Shown piece after piece: positions 49,850 through 59,058 of a stretch of 64,000 bases of DNA. Both the position numbers and the translations under genes were made by a program. Location of the stretch: the NCBI RefSeq assembly GCF_013410375.1, contig NZ_JACCFL010000001.1:2170001-2234000 (forward strand), read 5' to 3'. Origin of the DNA: Leifsonia shinshuensis. GTDB lineage: Bacteria > Actinomycetota > Actinomycetes > Actinomycetales > Microbacteriaceae. Every line of letters begins with the position of its first letter. The stretch's first letter is position 1. Under the pieces are notes generated by a model. The model was not told the origin of the DNA, did not search any database, and saw only the letters and a program-made list of their open reading frames with translations.

Positions 49850-51461
49850 TTTGTCGCAGAACCCGCAGGAGAAGCCGGAGCCGCCCGTCTTCCCGGCCGT
49901 GAACCGGCAGCAGCCGATGACCAGGCGCGAGGCGCGCCAGGCCAGGGAGGCGCAGGAGGCGCGGGAGGCGCAGGAGGCGCAGGCGTCGCAGGAGACGCCC
50001 GAGTCGCAGACCGCCCGTCCCGTCCCGGCCGCCGACACGCGCGCCCCGCAGACGCCCGGCCCGTGGACGCCGCCTCCGGCCGAGACCCCGGCCAACCGGG
50101 AGACCCTCGCCGGGCTGGACTTCGACTCCGTCGTGACCGGTCCCGTCGCGGTCGACGCCGACTCGGCTTCCGCCGCACCCGAGCGGGAGACCGTCGCAGC
50201 CACCGCGCGGCACGAGGCCGCGCACGGCGCCGCCGCCCACGATCACGGCCGCTTCGAGGACCCGGCGCACGCGATCTTCGCGCCGCTCGCCGGCGACGGG
50301 CACGACGGCCACGACGGCGCCCACGGCGGCCGCGGGGAGTCCCCGCTGGCGTGGCGTCAGCAGAACTACCTCTCCCACGAGGCTCCGCCGCGGCGCAAGC
50401 GCCGCTGGCTGAAGCGACTCGTCATCACCCTGGTCGTCATCCTCGTCCTCGGCGGCCTCGCCGCCGGCGGCTTCATGGCCTTTCAGCCGCAGGTCGCCGC
50501 TCTCGTGGCGAAGGTGATGCCCCAGGACAACGACTACAAGGGCAACGGCACCGGGTCGGTGACGTTCACCATCAAGTCCGGCGACGACGGCAGCTCGATC
50601 GCGACCAACCTCCAGAAGGCCGGCGTCACCAAGAGCTACGACGCGTTCTACACACTGGTGCTGCACACGCAGCCGGCGATCGTCTGGCAGCCGGGCGTCT
50701 TCAAGCTGGCGAAGCAGATGAGCGCGAAGGCCGCTCTCGCCGCGCTGCAGAACCCGTCCTCCCGCCTGCAGAACACCGCGGTGATCCCGGAGGGCACGGC
50801 GGAGAAGGACGCGCTGCAGACGGTCGCCGACGCGACGAAGATTCCGCTCGCGCAGCTGCAGCAGGCGGCGGCGAACCCGGCCGACTTCGGCCTGCCCGCC
50901 CAGGCGAAGACCCTCGAGGGCTTCCTGTTCCCCGCGACGTACACCTTCGCGCCCGGGATCTCGGCGCACGACGCCCTCAAGACCATGGTGGACCGGTCGT
51001 TCGAGGCGCTCGACCAGGCGGGCGTGCCCGTCGCCGACCGCTGGAACGACGTGATCCTCGCGTCCATCGTGCAGCGCGAGGCCGGTCTCAAGGACGACTA
51101 TCCGAAGGTCGCCCGGGTGTTCCTCAACCGGCTCGCGCAGGGCTGGGACCTGCAGTCCGACGCCACGGTGGCTTACGGCACCGGCCACACCGACCGGGTC
51201 GCCACCACCGACGCCGAGCGCGCGGACGCGTCCGACCCCTACAACACCTACGCCCACCCCGGCCTCCCGGTCGGGCCGATCTCGAACCCCGGCGACCTGG
51301 CGCTGAACGCCGTGACGCACCCGGCGGACGGCCCGTGGATGTACTTCGTGACCTGGAACCTGAAGACCGGCGAGACCATCTTCTCGACCACCCAGGCGGA
51401 GCACGACGCGGCCGTCGCCAAATGGCAGCAATGGATGAAGGACAACCCCGGCTATGAGTGA
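49839..51461 (+). CDS. mltG: Endolytic transglycosylase MltG with long cytoplasmic extension
   Basis: The 540-residue enzyme cuts nascent peptidoglycan strands and so sets glycan length. It starts with TTG and has a cytoplasmic N-terminal extension of about 190 residues, mostly disordered, including Arg/Glu/Ala/Gln repeats ([20 protein letters not shown]). The membrane helix is at about 190-212 (RLVITLVVILVLGGLAAGGF). The YceG domain includes EGFLFPATYTFAPG, the catalytic-Glu segment ASIVQREAGL, and DPYNTYAHPGLPVGPISNPG. Usual MltG proteins are 340-400 residues, so the extension is large. aroE overlaps its stop by 8 bp. Confidence 0.95.
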   Translation: MDPSLSQNPQEKPEPPVFPAVNRQQPMTRREARQAREAQEAREAQEAQASQETPESQTARPVPAADTRAPQTPGPWTPPPAETPANRETLAGLDFDSVVTGPVAVDADSASAAPERETVAATARHEAAHGAAAHDHGRFEDPAHAIFAPLAGDGHDGHDGAHGGRGESPLAWRQQNYLSHEAPPRRKRRWLKRLVITLVVILVLGGLAAGGFMAFQPQVAALVAKVMPQDNDYKGNGTGSVTFTIKSGDDGSSIATNLQKAGVTKSYDAFYTLVLHTQPAIVWQPGVFKLAKQMSAKAALAALQNPSSRLQNTAVIPEGTAEKDALQTVADATKIPLAQLQQAAANPADFGLPAQAKTLEGFLFPATYTFAPGISAHDALKTMVDRSFEALDQAGVPVADRWNDVILASIVQREAGLKDDYPKVARVFLNRLAQGWDLQSDATVAYGTGHTDRVATTDAERADASDPYNTYAHPGLPVGPISNPGDLALNAVTHPADGPWMYFVTWNLKTGETIFSTTQAEHDAAVAKWQQWMKDNPGYE

Positions 51462-52821
51462 CGACCCGAAGCCCCGGCCCGCCGCGAAGTCGCGGGCTCC
51501 GCGATCCCAGGGGGCGAAGGCCCCGAACAGCGCGTCGAAGGCCGACAGGGCCGTCGACCCCTCCGTGGAGAACGGGGTGTCCGAGGCGTCGGCGGAGGAG
51601 CTGATCGCCCAGCTGGTCGAGGCCGAGCGCGAGGCGGAGGCCGAGGAGGCGGCGATCGCGGCGGCCGAGGAGGCCGCGGACAGCGAGGAGCCGCTGGACG
51701 ACGAGGACGAGGCCGCCGAGACGGAGTCCGTCGTGGAGGAGCCCGTCGAGCGGGAGCGCCCCGAGCCCGCCGAGGATGAGCCCGTCGCGGACGTGGTCGA
51801 CATCGTCGAGGTCGAGGAGATCGTCGAGACCGTGGACGAGGACGGCGTCATCGAGATCGAGGAGGTCGACGTCGTCGTCGTGGAGGTCGAGGACGACCAG
51901 GAGGACGAGCCCGCGGCGGAGGTCCCCGCGCCCTCGTCCGCAGCGCGGCGCCTGGCCGTGCTCGGCTCGCCGATCGGCCACTCCCAGTCGCCCGCACTGC
52001 ACCGCGCCGCGTACGATGCGCTCGGGCTCGACTGGTCCTACGAGGCGCTCGACGTCAGCGAGGCCGGGCTGTCCGCGTTCATCGACGGCCTGGGCGAGGA
52101 GTGGCGCGGGCTGTCCCTGACCATGCCGCTCAAGAAGTCCGTCATCCCGCTGCTCACCGACGCCGACCGGGTCGCCGAGCAGACCGGCGTGGCCAACACC
52201 GTCCTGCTCGACGGCGACGACATCCGCGGCTTCAACACCGACGTCGCGGGCATCGTTCGCGCGCTGGCCGCCGCCGGGCTGGAGAGCGCGCGCTACGTGC
52301 ACATCCTCGGCGGGGGAGCGACCGCCGCGTCCGCGCTGGTCGCCGCCGCGGAGCTCGGCGCCGAGCGGGTCGACGTGCATGTGCGCGATTTGGAGAAGAG
52401 CGTCTGGCTGGAGCCGCTGGCCCACCAGCTCGGCCTGATGATCCGGATCCGGTCGTTCGCGCAGGCCGACCGGTCGCTCGACGTGCCGGAGGTCGTCATC
52501 AGCACGCTGCCGGGCGGCGCCACGACGGCCGCGATCTACACCGACTCGACCCGCCGCACGGCCGTGCTGCTCGACGTCGCCTACGACCCGTGGCCGAGCG
52601 CGCTCGCACGGTCGTGGCAGGCGGTCGGCGGGCACGTCGTGTCCGGGCTGGCCATGCTCGCGCACCAGGCGCTGCTCCAGGTGCGGATCTTCGTCTCCGG
52701 CGACGTGCTGCAGCCGCTCCCCGACGAGGAGGGCGTCCTGGAGGCCATGCTCGCGGCGGTCGGCATCGACGCGGAGGGCGCGCCGGTCGGCGATGGCTCC
52801 GTGGAAGGCGAGGCGGAGTAG
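51454..52821 (+). CDS. aroE: Shikimate dehydrogenase with long acidic N-terminal extension
   Basis: The C-terminal 290 residues are an AroE enzyme. The substrate domain has [20 protein letters not shown] and [13 protein letters not shown] (catalytic Lys). The catalytic Asp lies in [13 protein letters not shown], the NADP loop is [10 protein letters not shown] (normally GAGGxA), and [12 protein letters not shown] is the family end motif. It reduces 3-dehydroshikimate to shikimate. The first 163 residues are not part of the enzyme: they are disordered and strongly acidic, with runs of Glu, Asp and Val such as [20 protein letters not shown]. The ATG lies inside the end of mltG. The first Gly of the nucleotide loop pattern is altered, so cofactor binding may differ. 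Confidence 0.92.
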   Translation: MSDDPKPRPAAKSRAPRSQGAKAPNSASKADRAVDPSVENGVSEASAEELIAQLVEAEREAEAEEAAIAAAEEAADSEEPLDDEDEAAETESVVEEPVERERPEPAEDEPVADVVDIVEVEEIVETVDEDGVIEIEEVDVVVVEVEDDQEDEPAAEVPAPSSAARRLAVLGSPIGHSQSPALHRAAYDALGLDWSYEALDVSEAGLSAFIDGLGEEWRGLSLTMPLKKSVIPLLTDADRVAEQTGVANTVLLDGDDIRGFNTDVAGIVRALAAAGLESARYVHILGGGATAASALVAAAELGAERVDVHVRDLEKSVWLEPLAHQLGLMIRIRSFAQADRSLDVPEVVISTLPGGATTAAIYTDSTRRTAVLLDVAYDPWPSALARSWQAVGGHVVSGLAMLAHQALLQVRIFVSGDVLQPLPDEEGVLEAMLAAVGIDAEGAPVGDGSVEGEAE

Positions 52822-52885
52822 CCGCAGCCCGCCCTCGGCCGTAACGACGGGCGGCGGGCCCCTGCCTCTGTGCCAGAATCGAAGC

Positions 52886-54094
52886 ATGCTTCGTTGGCTC
52901 ACGGCCGGGGAATCCCACGGCCCCGAACTCATCGCCGTCCTGGAGGGGCTCCCCGCCGGGGTCCCCGTCACCCTGGACGCCGTCCGCGCCGATCTCGCCC
53001 GCCGCAAGCTGGGCTACGGCCGCGGCGCGCGGATGAAGTTCGAGCAGGACGCGCTGGAGGTCTCCGGCGGGGTCCGGCACGGCCTGAGCCTCGGCAGCCC
53101 GATCGCGCTGCGGATCGGCAACACCGAGTGGCCCAAGTGGGTCGACGTGATGAGCGCTGAGCCCGTGGACCCGGAGAAGCTCGCCGGCGGCCGCGGCGCC
53201 GCGCTGACGCGTCCTCGCCCGGGCCACGCCGACCTGGTCGGCATGCAGAAGTACGGCTTCGACGAGGCCCGTCCCGTCCTGGAGCGCGCGAGCGCCCGCG
53301 AGACCGCCGCCCGCGTCGCGCTCGGCGCGGTCGCGCGCTCGTTCCTCGCGGAGCTCGGCATCACCCTGGTCAGCCACACCCTGGCGATCGGTCCGGTCCG
53401 CGTGCCGGAGGGCGCCCCGCTGCCCACGCCCGCCGACGTCGCCGCCCTCGACGCCGACCCGCTGCGCTGCTTCGACCCGGCGACCTCCGAGCGGATGGTC
53501 GCGGAGGTGGACGACGCGCACAAGGACGGCGACACCCTCGGCGGCGTCGTCGAGGTGCTCGCCTACGGCCTCCCGCCGGGGCTCGGCTCGCACGTGCACT
53601 GGGACCGCCGCCTCGACGCGCAGCTCGCGGCCGCCCTCATGGGCATCCAGGCGATCAAGGGTGTTGAGGTCGGCGACGGCTTCCTCACCACGACCCGCCG
53701 CGGCTCGCAGGCGCACGACGAGCTCGTGGCCGAGGACGGCGAGATCCAGCGCACCAGCGACAAGGCCGGAGGCACCGAGGGCGGCATGAGCACCGGCGGC
53801 GTGCTGCGCGTGCGCGCGGGCATGAAGCCGATCGCCACCGTCCCGCACGCGCTGCGCACCGTCGACATCGCCACGAGCGAGGCCGCCCCTGCGCACCACC
53901 AGCGCTCCGACGTCTGCGCGGTCCCCGCGGCGGGCGTCGTCGCGGAGGCGATGGTCGCGCTCGTCCTGGCGAACGCGGTGCTGGAGAAGTTCGGCGGCGA
54001 CTCGGTCACCGAGACGGCGCGCAACCTCCGCGGCTACCTGGACGCGATCCCCGAGAACCTGGCGACGGAGCGCGTCAGCGCGCCCTACGCCTGA
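52886..54094 (+). CDS. aroC: Chorismate synthase
   Basis: This 402-residue FMN-dependent enzyme makes chorismate from EPSP. The N-terminus [20 protein letters not shown] carries the first family signature with the active-site His. [17 protein letters not shown] and [20 protein letters not shown] follow, and [16 protein letters not shown] is near the C-terminus. The ATG is placed 6 nt after a CAGAAT hexamer and has little Shine-Dalgarno, so a leaderless transcript is likely, separate from or added to readthrough from aroE. Confidence 0.98.
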   Translation: MLRWLTAGESHGPELIAVLEGLPAGVPVTLDAVRADLARRKLGYGRGARMKFEQDALEVSGGVRHGLSLGSPIALRIGNTEWPKWVDVMSAEPVDPEKLAGGRGAALTRPRPGHADLVGMQKYGFDEARPVLERASARETAARVALGAVARSFLAELGITLVSHTLAIGPVRVPEGAPLPTPADVAALDADPLRCFDPATSERMVAEVDDAHKDGDTLGGVVEVLAYGLPPGLGSHVHWDRRLDAQLAAALMGIQAIKGVEVGDGFLTTTRRGSQAHDELVAEDGEIQRTSDKAGGTEGGMSTGGVLRVRAGMKPIATVPHALRTVDIATSEAAPAHHQRSDVCAVPAAGVVAEAMVALVLANAVLEKFGGDSVTETARNLRGYLDAIPENLATERVSAPYA

Positions 54095-54102
54095 GCGCGA
54101 CG

Positions 54103-54666
54103 GTGACGATCGTCCTGATCGGCCCGCCCGCGGCGGGCAAGACCCGGCTGGGCAAGCGCCTGGCCAAGCGGCTCGGCCTCCCGTTCGTGGACACCGACGC
54201 TGTCGTTGTCGCCGGGCACGGCGCCATCGCCGAGATCTTCGCCGAGCACGGCGAGCCCTACTTCCGGGCGCTGGAGCGCGAAGCCGTCGCCGAGGCGGTC
54301 GCCCGGCCGGGGATCGTTTCGCTGGGCGGGGGAGCGGTGCTCGACCCGGCGACGCAGGCCGACCTGGCCTCGGCCCGCGTCGTCCTGCTGACCGTCAGGC
54401 CCGAGGCGATCGCGGCCCGGATCAGCAACCGCAAGCGCCCGCTGGTCACCGACCTGGAGTCGTGGAAGCGGCTCGTGGCGGCGCGCACCCCGCTCTACGA
54501 GTCGCTCGCCGACTACACCGCCGACACGTCCACCCGGCCGATCGAGACCATTGTGGAGGAGATCGCACGGTGGGTGGAAGCAGGCCAGCGCACCGAAGAC
54601 GGCCAGAGCACCGAAGACGGCCAGAGCACCGAAGCAGGCCAGAGCACTGAGCAAGGAGAGTCATGA
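54103..54666 (+). CDS. aroK: Shikimate kinase with repetitive C-terminal tail
   Basis: The 187-residue kinase phosphorylates shikimate. Walker A is GPPAAGKTRLGK (residues 7-18); LPFVDTDAVV carries the shikimate-binding Asp, and VSLGGGAVLD and the lid segment NRKRPLVTD follow. The catalytic fold ends near residue 158. The remaining residues form a hydrophilic repeat (GQRTEDGQSTEDGQSTEAGQ) encoded by a tandem 18-bp DNA repeat. The stop overlaps the aroB ATG (ATGA), and the aroB ribosome binding site AAGGAGAG lies at the end of the repeat. GTG start 8 bp after aroC. Confidence 0.95.
   Translation: MTIVLIGPPAAGKTRLGKRLAKRLGLPFVDTDAVVVAGHGAIAEIFAEHGEPYFRALEREAVAEAVARPGIVSLGGGAVLDPATQADLASARVVLLTVRPEAIAARISNRKRPLVTDLESWKRLVAARTPLYESLADYTADTSTRPIETIVEEIARWVEAGQRTEDGQSTEDGQSTEAGQSTEQGES
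54580..54651 (+). repeat. Four tandem 18-bp repeats at the 3' end of aroK
   Basis: Units start at 54580, 54598, 54616 and 54634 and read (GAC/GCA)GGCCAGAGCACCGAA; the first differs by AG>CG and the last by two bases (ACTGAG). The two central copies are identical. Change in copy number would keep the frame and alter tail length by six residues. Confidence 0.85.
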
Positions 54667-55742
54667 CCGACCAGCCCACCGAGATCCTCGTCGCCGGGGC
54701 GAACCAGTACCCCGTCGTCATCGGCAGGGGCCTCCGGTTCGACCTCGCGTCGCACCTCGGGTCCGGCGTCAACAAGGTGCTCGTCGTGCACCCGCCGACC
54801 CTCGGCGCCGCCGCCGCCGAGCTGCGCGAGTCGCTGCTCGGCAGCTACGAGGTGCTGCTCGCCGAGGTCCCCGACGCGGAGGCCGCCAAGCGCGTCGAGG
54901 TCGCCTCGTTCCTGTGGGGGATCATGGGGCAGGCCGACTTCACCCGCTCCGACGCGGTCGTCGGTTTCGGCGGCGGCGCGGTCACCGACCTGGCCGGCTT
55001 CGTCGCGGCCACCTGGCTGCGCGGCGTGCGGCTGGTGCAGGTGCCGACCACGCTGCTCGGGATGGTGGACGCCGCGGTCGGCGGCAAGACCGGCATCAAC
55101 ACCGCTGAGGGCAAGAACCTCGTCGGCGCCTTCTACGCCCCGGCCGCCGTGGTCTGCGACCTGGACACGCTGACGTCCCTCGGCCGCAACGAGCTGCTCG
55201 CCGGCTTCGCCGAGGTCGTCAAGTACGGCTTCATCGCCGAGCCGGAGATCCTGGACATCATCGAGCGGGACGTGGACGTCGCCACCGACCCGGAGTCGCC
55301 GGAGTTCCGCCGCCTGGTCGAGCTGTCGATCGGGATCAAGGCCCGGGTCGTCGGAGAGGACTTCACCGAGCAGGGCCTGCGCGAGATCCTCAACTACGGC
55401 CACACCCTCGGCCACGCCATCGAGCACGCCGAGCGCTACCAGTGGCGGCACGGCGCCGCCGTGTCCGTCGGCATGGTCTACGCGGCCGAGCTCGGCCGGC
55501 TGAGCGGGCGGCTGAGCGACGAGGCCGTGGACCGGCACCGCCGCATCCTGGAATCGCTCACCCTGCCCACCAGCTACCCGGCCGGCCGCTGGCAGACCCT
55601 GCTGGCGACCATGCAGCGCGACAAGAAGGCGCGCGGCAGTCTGCTGCGCTTCATCGTGCTGGACGACATCGGCCGCCCGACCGTGCTCGCGGGGCCGGAC
55701 CAGAGCCTGCTCTTCGCCGCGTATCAGGAGATCGGGTCCTGA
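54663..55742 (+). CDS. aroB: 3-dehydroquinate synthase
   Basis: The 359-residue NAD- and metal-dependent enzyme makes 3-dehydroquinate from DAHP. The NAD-binding region has VGFGGGAVTDLAGFVAATWL and VQVPTTLLGMVDAAVGGKTG; the metal ligands lie in GFAEVVKYG (Glu) and NYGHTLGHAIEH (His). The ATG overlaps the aroK stop, so it is translated from the same message. Length is typical for Actinobacteria. Confidence 0.98.
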   Translation: MTDQPTEILVAGANQYPVVIGRGLRFDLASHLGSGVNKVLVVHPPTLGAAAAELRESLLGSYEVLLAEVPDAEAAKRVEVASFLWGIMGQADFTRSDAVVGFGGGAVTDLAGFVAATWLRGVRLVQVPTTLLGMVDAAVGGKTGINTAEGKNLVGAFYAPAAVVCDLDTLTSLGRNELLAGFAEVVKYGFIAEPEILDIIERDVDVATDPESPEFRRLVELSIGIKARVVGEDFTEQGLREILNYGHTLGHAIEHAERYQWRHGAAVSVGMVYAAELGRLSGRLSDEAVDRHRRILESLTLPTSYPAGRWQTLLATMQRDKKARGSLLRFIVLDDIGRPTVLAGPDQSLLFAAYQEIGS

Positions 55743-56131
55743 TGGCCAAGCCGGTCGTGGAAAAGCTGCTCCTGAAGCCGGGCGACGCTCTCAGCGTCGT
55801 CGGCGCCGGCGCGGACGAACGCGCCGTGCTGGGGGCACTGCCCGACGGCGTGACCGAGGCGGCGCCGGAGGCGGCCGCCGTCTCCGTGACCTTCGTGCGC
55901 ACCCGCGACGAGCTCCTGGCGCGCTTCGGCGCCGAGCTGCCCGCCCTGACCGGCGCCCGCGCGGTCTGGTTCCTGTACCCGAAGGGCGGCCGGGCCGACG
56001 TCAACCGGGACACCATCATCCGGGAGGCCGGCGCGTTCGGCTGGCGGCCGATCAGCAACGTGGCCGTGGACGACGTCTGGTCGGCCGTGCGCGTCCGTCC
56101 GCTCGCCGACGGCGAGGCGCCGGTAGGGTGA
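55742..56131 (+). CDS. DUF3052-like small conserved protein
   Basis: A 129-residue protein with the segment ARAVWFLYPKGGRADVNRDT and a C-terminal GWRPISNVAVDDVWSAVRVR, which resembles the DUF3052 family of small actinobacterial proteins (WxxxPKxGR motif). It has no catalytic motif. It sits between aroB and aroQ in the shikimate operon; the ATG shares bases with the aroB stop (TGATGG). Role in the pathway is unproven; it may just be co-transcribed. Confidence 0.65.
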   Translation: MAKPVVEKLLLKPGDALSVVGAGADERAVLGALPDGVTEAAPEAAAVSVTFVRTRDELLARFGAELPALTGARAVWFLYPKGGRADVNRDTIIREAGAFGWRPISNVAVDDVWSAVRVRPLADGEAPVG

Positions 56132-56136
56132 GCGGC

Positions 56137-56574
56137 ATGACTTCCGTCCTCGTCCTGAACGGTCCCAACCTCGGCCGGCTCGGCACCCGCGAGCCCGACG
56201 TGTACGGCGCGGGCACGCTGGACGACCTGCGCGCCCAGCTGGCCGCGGACGCCCCCGAGTTCGAGATCGACCTCCGCCAGACCGACGTCGAGGGCGAGCT
56301 GCTCGGCTGGCTGCACGAGGCCGCGGACTCCGGCGCGCCGGTGATCCTCAACGCCGGCGCGTGGACGCACTACTCGTACGCGCTGCGGGACGCCGTCTCC
56401 CTCGTGACGAAGGCCGGCGGCACCGTGATCGAGGTGCACCTGTCGAACCCGCACGCGCGCGAGGAGTTCCGGCACACCAGCGTCATCACCGCGGTCTCGA
56501 CCGGCGTGATCGCCGGTCTCGGGTTCGATTCGTACCGGCTGGCTCTGGCGTTCATTCGCCGAAACGCGCGCTGA
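56137..56574 (+). CDS. aroQ: 3-dehydroquinate dehydratase, type II
   Basis: This 145-residue enzyme dehydrates 3-dehydroquinate to 3-dehydroshikimate. The family signature NGPNLGRLGTREPDVYG is at the start (the Arg and Tyr needed for catalysis are present), followed by RQTDVEGELLGWLHEA, INAGAWTHYSYALRDA in the form LNAGAWTHYS, and VIEVHLSNPHAREEFRHTS with the catalytic His. ATG 56137 is chosen because GGTAGG lies 9-10 nt upstream; a GTG at 56128 overlapping the previous stop (GTGA) is possible. Confidence 0.96.
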   Translation: MTSVLVLNGPNLGRLGTREPDVYGAGTLDDLRAQLAADAPEFEIDLRQTDVEGELLGWLHEAADSGAPVILNAGAWTHYSYALRDAVSLVTKAGGTVIEVHLSNPHAREEFRHTSVITAVSTGVIAGLGFDSYRLALAFIRRNAR

Positions 56575-56578
56575 CGTC

Positions 56579-56584
56579 TAGAAT
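56579..56584 (+). promoter_or_regulatory. -10 box for efp
   Basis: TAGAAT, followed by CTTCTGG. The same block CTAGAATC-N-TCTGG occurs at the rpsD promoter (45060). The leader to the efp ATG would be about 80 nt. Confidence 0.5.
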
Positions 56585-56673
56585 CTTCTGGGGCTCCGTA
56601 CGCTGAGCCCGTCGTGGACGGCGCCGAGCGCCGCATCCACCCGAATCTTCCGCAAAGCGAATGGAACTCTGGC

Positions 56674-57237
56674 ATGGCATCGACCGCTGACATCAAGAAC
56701 GGCATCGTCCTCAACATCGACGGACAGCTCTGGAGCGTCATCGAGTTCCAGCACGTCAAGCCGGGCAAGGGTGGAGCGTTCGTCCGCACGAAGCTGAAGA
56801 ACGTCACGACCGGCAAGACCGTCGACCGCACCTACAACGCCGGCGCGAAGATCGAGATCACCAACGTCGACCGCCGCGACTACCAGTACCTGTACCAGGA
56901 CGGCGCCGACTTCGTCTTCATGGACACCAGCGACTACGACCAGATCACCATCCCGGGCCCGGTCGTCGGTGACGCCGCCAACTTCATGCTCGAGAACCAG
57001 AACGTGACCGTCGCGCTGCACGAGGGCTCGCCGCTCTACGTCGAGCTCCCGGCCTCCGTCGTGCTGGAGATCACCTACACCGAGCCGGGCCTGCAGGGCG
57101 ACCGCTCCACCGGCGGCACCAAGCCCGCCACCGTGGAGACCGGCTACCAGATCCAGGTCCCGCTGTTCCTGGAGACCGGCACCAAGGTCAAGGTCGACAC
57201 CCGCACCGGCGACTACCTCGGCCGCGTCAACGACTAG
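56674..57237 (+). CDS. efp: Translation elongation factor P
   Basis: The 187-residue protein relieves ribosome stalling at proline runs. Domain I begins [20 protein letters not shown] and contains the loop KPGKGGAF with Lys32, the residue that is modified in many bacteria. Domains II and III ([38 protein letters not shown]) complete the L-shape. The longer frame from 56614 is not coding. The nusB GTG overlaps the stop by one base. Confidence 0.97.
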   Translation: MASTADIKNGIVLNIDGQLWSVIEFQHVKPGKGGAFVRTKLKNVTTGKTVDRTYNAGAKIEITNVDRRDYQYLYQDGADFVFMDTSDYDQITIPGPVVGDAANFMLENQNVTVALHEGSPLYVELPASVVLEITYTEPGLQGDRSTGGTKPATVETGYQIQVPLFLETGTKVKVDTRTGDYLGRVND

Positions 57238-57659
57238 TGAGCGCCAGGACCAAGGCGCGCAAGCGCGCGCTCGATGTGCTGTTCAGCGCCGACCTGCGCG
57301 GTCTCACGCTGCCGCAGGCGCTGGCCGCCGAGGCGGAGCGCGCGGCGAACGAGCCGACGCGTGAGGCCTCCTGGCTGTACGCGCGCGAGATCGTGGACGG
57401 CGTGATCGACCACCAGGACGAGATCGACGAGCAGATCGAGACGTACGCGCAGGGCTGGACTCTGTCGCGCATGCCCGCCGTCGACCGCGCCATCCTGCGC
57501 ATCGGCGTCTGGGAGCTGCTGTTCAACGACGAGGTCCCGGACGGCGTGGCCATCTCGGAGGCGGTGGAGGCCGCGACCGTGCTGTCGACGGACGACTCGG
57601 CCGGCTTCGTGAACGGCCTGCTGGCGAAGATCGCGCAGAACCGCCCGCAGCGCGCATGA
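57237..57659 (+). CDS. nusB: Transcription antitermination factor NusB
   Basis: A 140-residue all-helical protein. The basic N-terminus SARTKARKRALDVLFSADLR binds boxA RNA; ERAANEPTREASWLYAREIV and SRMPAVDRAILRIGVWELLF (the diagnostic RM-x-x-(V/I)DR-x-ILR-x-x-x-(Y/W)EL segment) follow, ending in AGFVNGLLAKIA. It supports rRNA transcription with NusE/S10. GTG start shares a base with the efp stop; the next gene overlaps by 4 bp (ATGA). Confidence 0.96.
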   Translation: MSARTKARKRALDVLFSADLRGLTLPQALAAEAERAANEPTREASWLYAREIVDGVIDHQDEIDEQIETYAQGWTLSRMPAVDRAILRIGVWELLFNDEVPDGVAISEAVEAATVLSTDDSAGFVNGLLAKIAQNRPQRA

Positions 57660-58387
57660 GCGCACGGGGCAGGAGCGTGCCGGGTCGGTTCGGCCGGGCA
57701 CTCGCAGCCGTCGCGCTCGCGGCCGCGGTGACCGTCGGTGTCGCGTCGTGCTCGCTGCTCGGCGGCAACTCGAACGTCCCGGTCGCGACCGCGAAGCCGG
57801 CGACGGGGACGGACGGCGCCGCGAACTTCGACGGCGGCTACGTCTCCGCGGGCAACGGCGCCAAGAAGGTCGACCTCTGGTTCGACGCCATGTGCCCGGT
57901 CTGCGGCGCGTTCGAGAAGACGAACGGCGCGACTCTGGCGAACGCGGTGAAGGACGGCTCGATCACCCTGCGGCTGCACCCGCTGACCTTCCTCGACCGC
58001 GAGTCCAACGGCACCGGTTACTCCACCCGCGCAGCCGCTGCGCTGGCCTGCGTGGCCGTGCACGACCCGTCGCGGGTGCTCGACTACTACCAGGCGCTGT
58101 TCGCGAACCAGCCGAGCGAGGGCTCCAACGGACTGACCGACACGGAGCTCGCCAAGCGCGCGACCGACCTCGGCATCACCGACATCGCGGGCTGTATCGA
58201 ACGCAGCGGACCGTACCAGGCGTGGGCGCAGGCGAACACCGCGCACTCGCAGTCGGGCCCCATCACGGTCGACGGCAAGAAGGTGCTCGACACCATCCAG
58301 GGCACCCCGACGGTGATCGTCAACGGCAAGCAGTACACCGGCTCGATCAGCGACGAGAAGGAGTTCGCGGGGTTCCTGGGGCGGTAG
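57656..58387 (+). CDS. DsbA-like thioredoxin-fold lipoprotein
   Basis: This 243-residue protein has a type II signal peptide with lipobox VASC (Cys32) and a mature DsbA/DSBA-like domain. The active-site motif is CPVC in DLWFDAMCPVCGAFEK; helical insertion residues about 120-180 follow, then the cis-Pro loop IQGTPTVIVNGKQYTG. It should exchange disulphides of exported proteins. The ATG overlaps the nusB stop (ATGA), so expression is tied to the efp-nusB message. Confidence 0.9.
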   Translation: MSARGRSVPGRFGRALAAVALAAAVTVGVASCSLLGGNSNVPVATAKPATGTDGAANFDGGYVSAGNGAKKVDLWFDAMCPVCGAFEKTNGATLANAVKDGSITLRLHPLTFLDRESNGTGYSTRAAAALACVAVHDPSRVLDYYQALFANQPSEGSNGLTDTELAKRATDLGITDIAGCIERSGPYQAWAQANTAHSQSGPITVDGKKVLDTIQGTPTVIVNGKQYTGSISDEKEFAGFLGR

Positions 58388-58403
58388 GGGTGCGAGTCCC
58401 TGC

Positions 58404-58458
58404 TAGGCTCGACCCAATTGGCATCCTTTAACAGCCGTCCTGTGAGGCGGGGAAGGAG
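58404..58458 (+). promoter_or_regulatory. pyr operon promoter and PyrR-binding RNA over the pyrR ribosome binding site
   Basis: TAGGCT at 58404-58409 looks like the -10 box. From about 58424 the RNA reads CCTTTAACAGCCGTCCTGTG and then AGGCGGGGAAGGAGG. This contains the PyrR recognition pattern (TCCTGTGAGG loop flanked by a G/C stem) known from Bacillus and Actinobacteria. The Shine-Dalgarno GGAAGGAGG is part of the same segment, and no terminator hairpin is evident, so UMP-bound PyrR probably blocks translation rather than elongation, as described for mycobacteria. Confidence 0.75.
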
Positions 58459-58464
58459 GTCGGC

Positions 58465-59058
58465 ATGACAGCGCGCACTGTGCTGCAGCAGGCTGACATC
58501 GCTCGGGCGTTGACTCGGATCTCGCACGAGATCCTGGAGTCCAACCGGGGTACGAACGATCTGGTGATCCTGGGGATCCCGACGCGCGGCGTCGTGCTCG
58601 CCCGGCGGATCGCCGAGAACATCCAGCGGATCGAGCCGGACTCGGTCGCGTCGCCCGACGACATCGTCGGGTCGCTCGACGTGACGATGTACCGCGACGA
58701 CCTGTCGCGGCATCCCACCCGGGCGCCGCAGCCCACCTCGCTGCCGGGCCCGATCGACGGGCGGACCGTCGTCCTGGTGGACGACGTGCTCTTCTCCGGC
58801 CGGACCATCCGCGCCGCGCTCGACGCCCTCAGCGACCTGGGGCGGCCCCGCGCCGTCCGGCTCGCCGTGCTGGTCGACCGCGGCCACCGGGAGCTGCCGA
58901 TCCGGGCGGACTTCGTCGGCAAGAACCTGCCGTCGGCGGCGTCCGAGCGCATCTTCGTGCGGCTGGACGAGGTCGACGGCGAGGAGTCGGTGACCATCGC
59001 GGAGCCGGCCGGCAGCACAGACGAGCCCGCCGCGACCGACGGAGGAGTGCGCGCATGA
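58465..59058 (+). CDS. pyrR: Pyrimidine operon regulator / uracil phosphoribosyltransferase PyrR
   Basis: The 197-residue PRTase-fold protein senses UMP and binds leader RNA. It begins [20 protein letters not shown]; the PRPP-binding loop is [20 protein letters not shown], and [19 protein letters not shown] and [20 protein letters not shown] are typical. The first gene of the operon; the RNA motif it binds overlaps its own ribosome binding site. A 20-residue acidic C-terminal tail follows the usual end. Stop overlaps pyrB (ATGA). Confidence 0.97.
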   Translation: MTARTVLQQADIARALTRISHEILESNRGTNDLVILGIPTRGVVLARRIAENIQRIEPDSVASPDDIVGSLDVTMYRDDLSRHPTRAPQPTSLPGPIDGRTVVLVDDVLFSGRTIRAALDALSDLGRPRAVRLAVLVDRGHRELPIRADFVGKNLPSAASERIFVRLDEVDGEESVTIAEPAGSTDEPAATDGGVRA

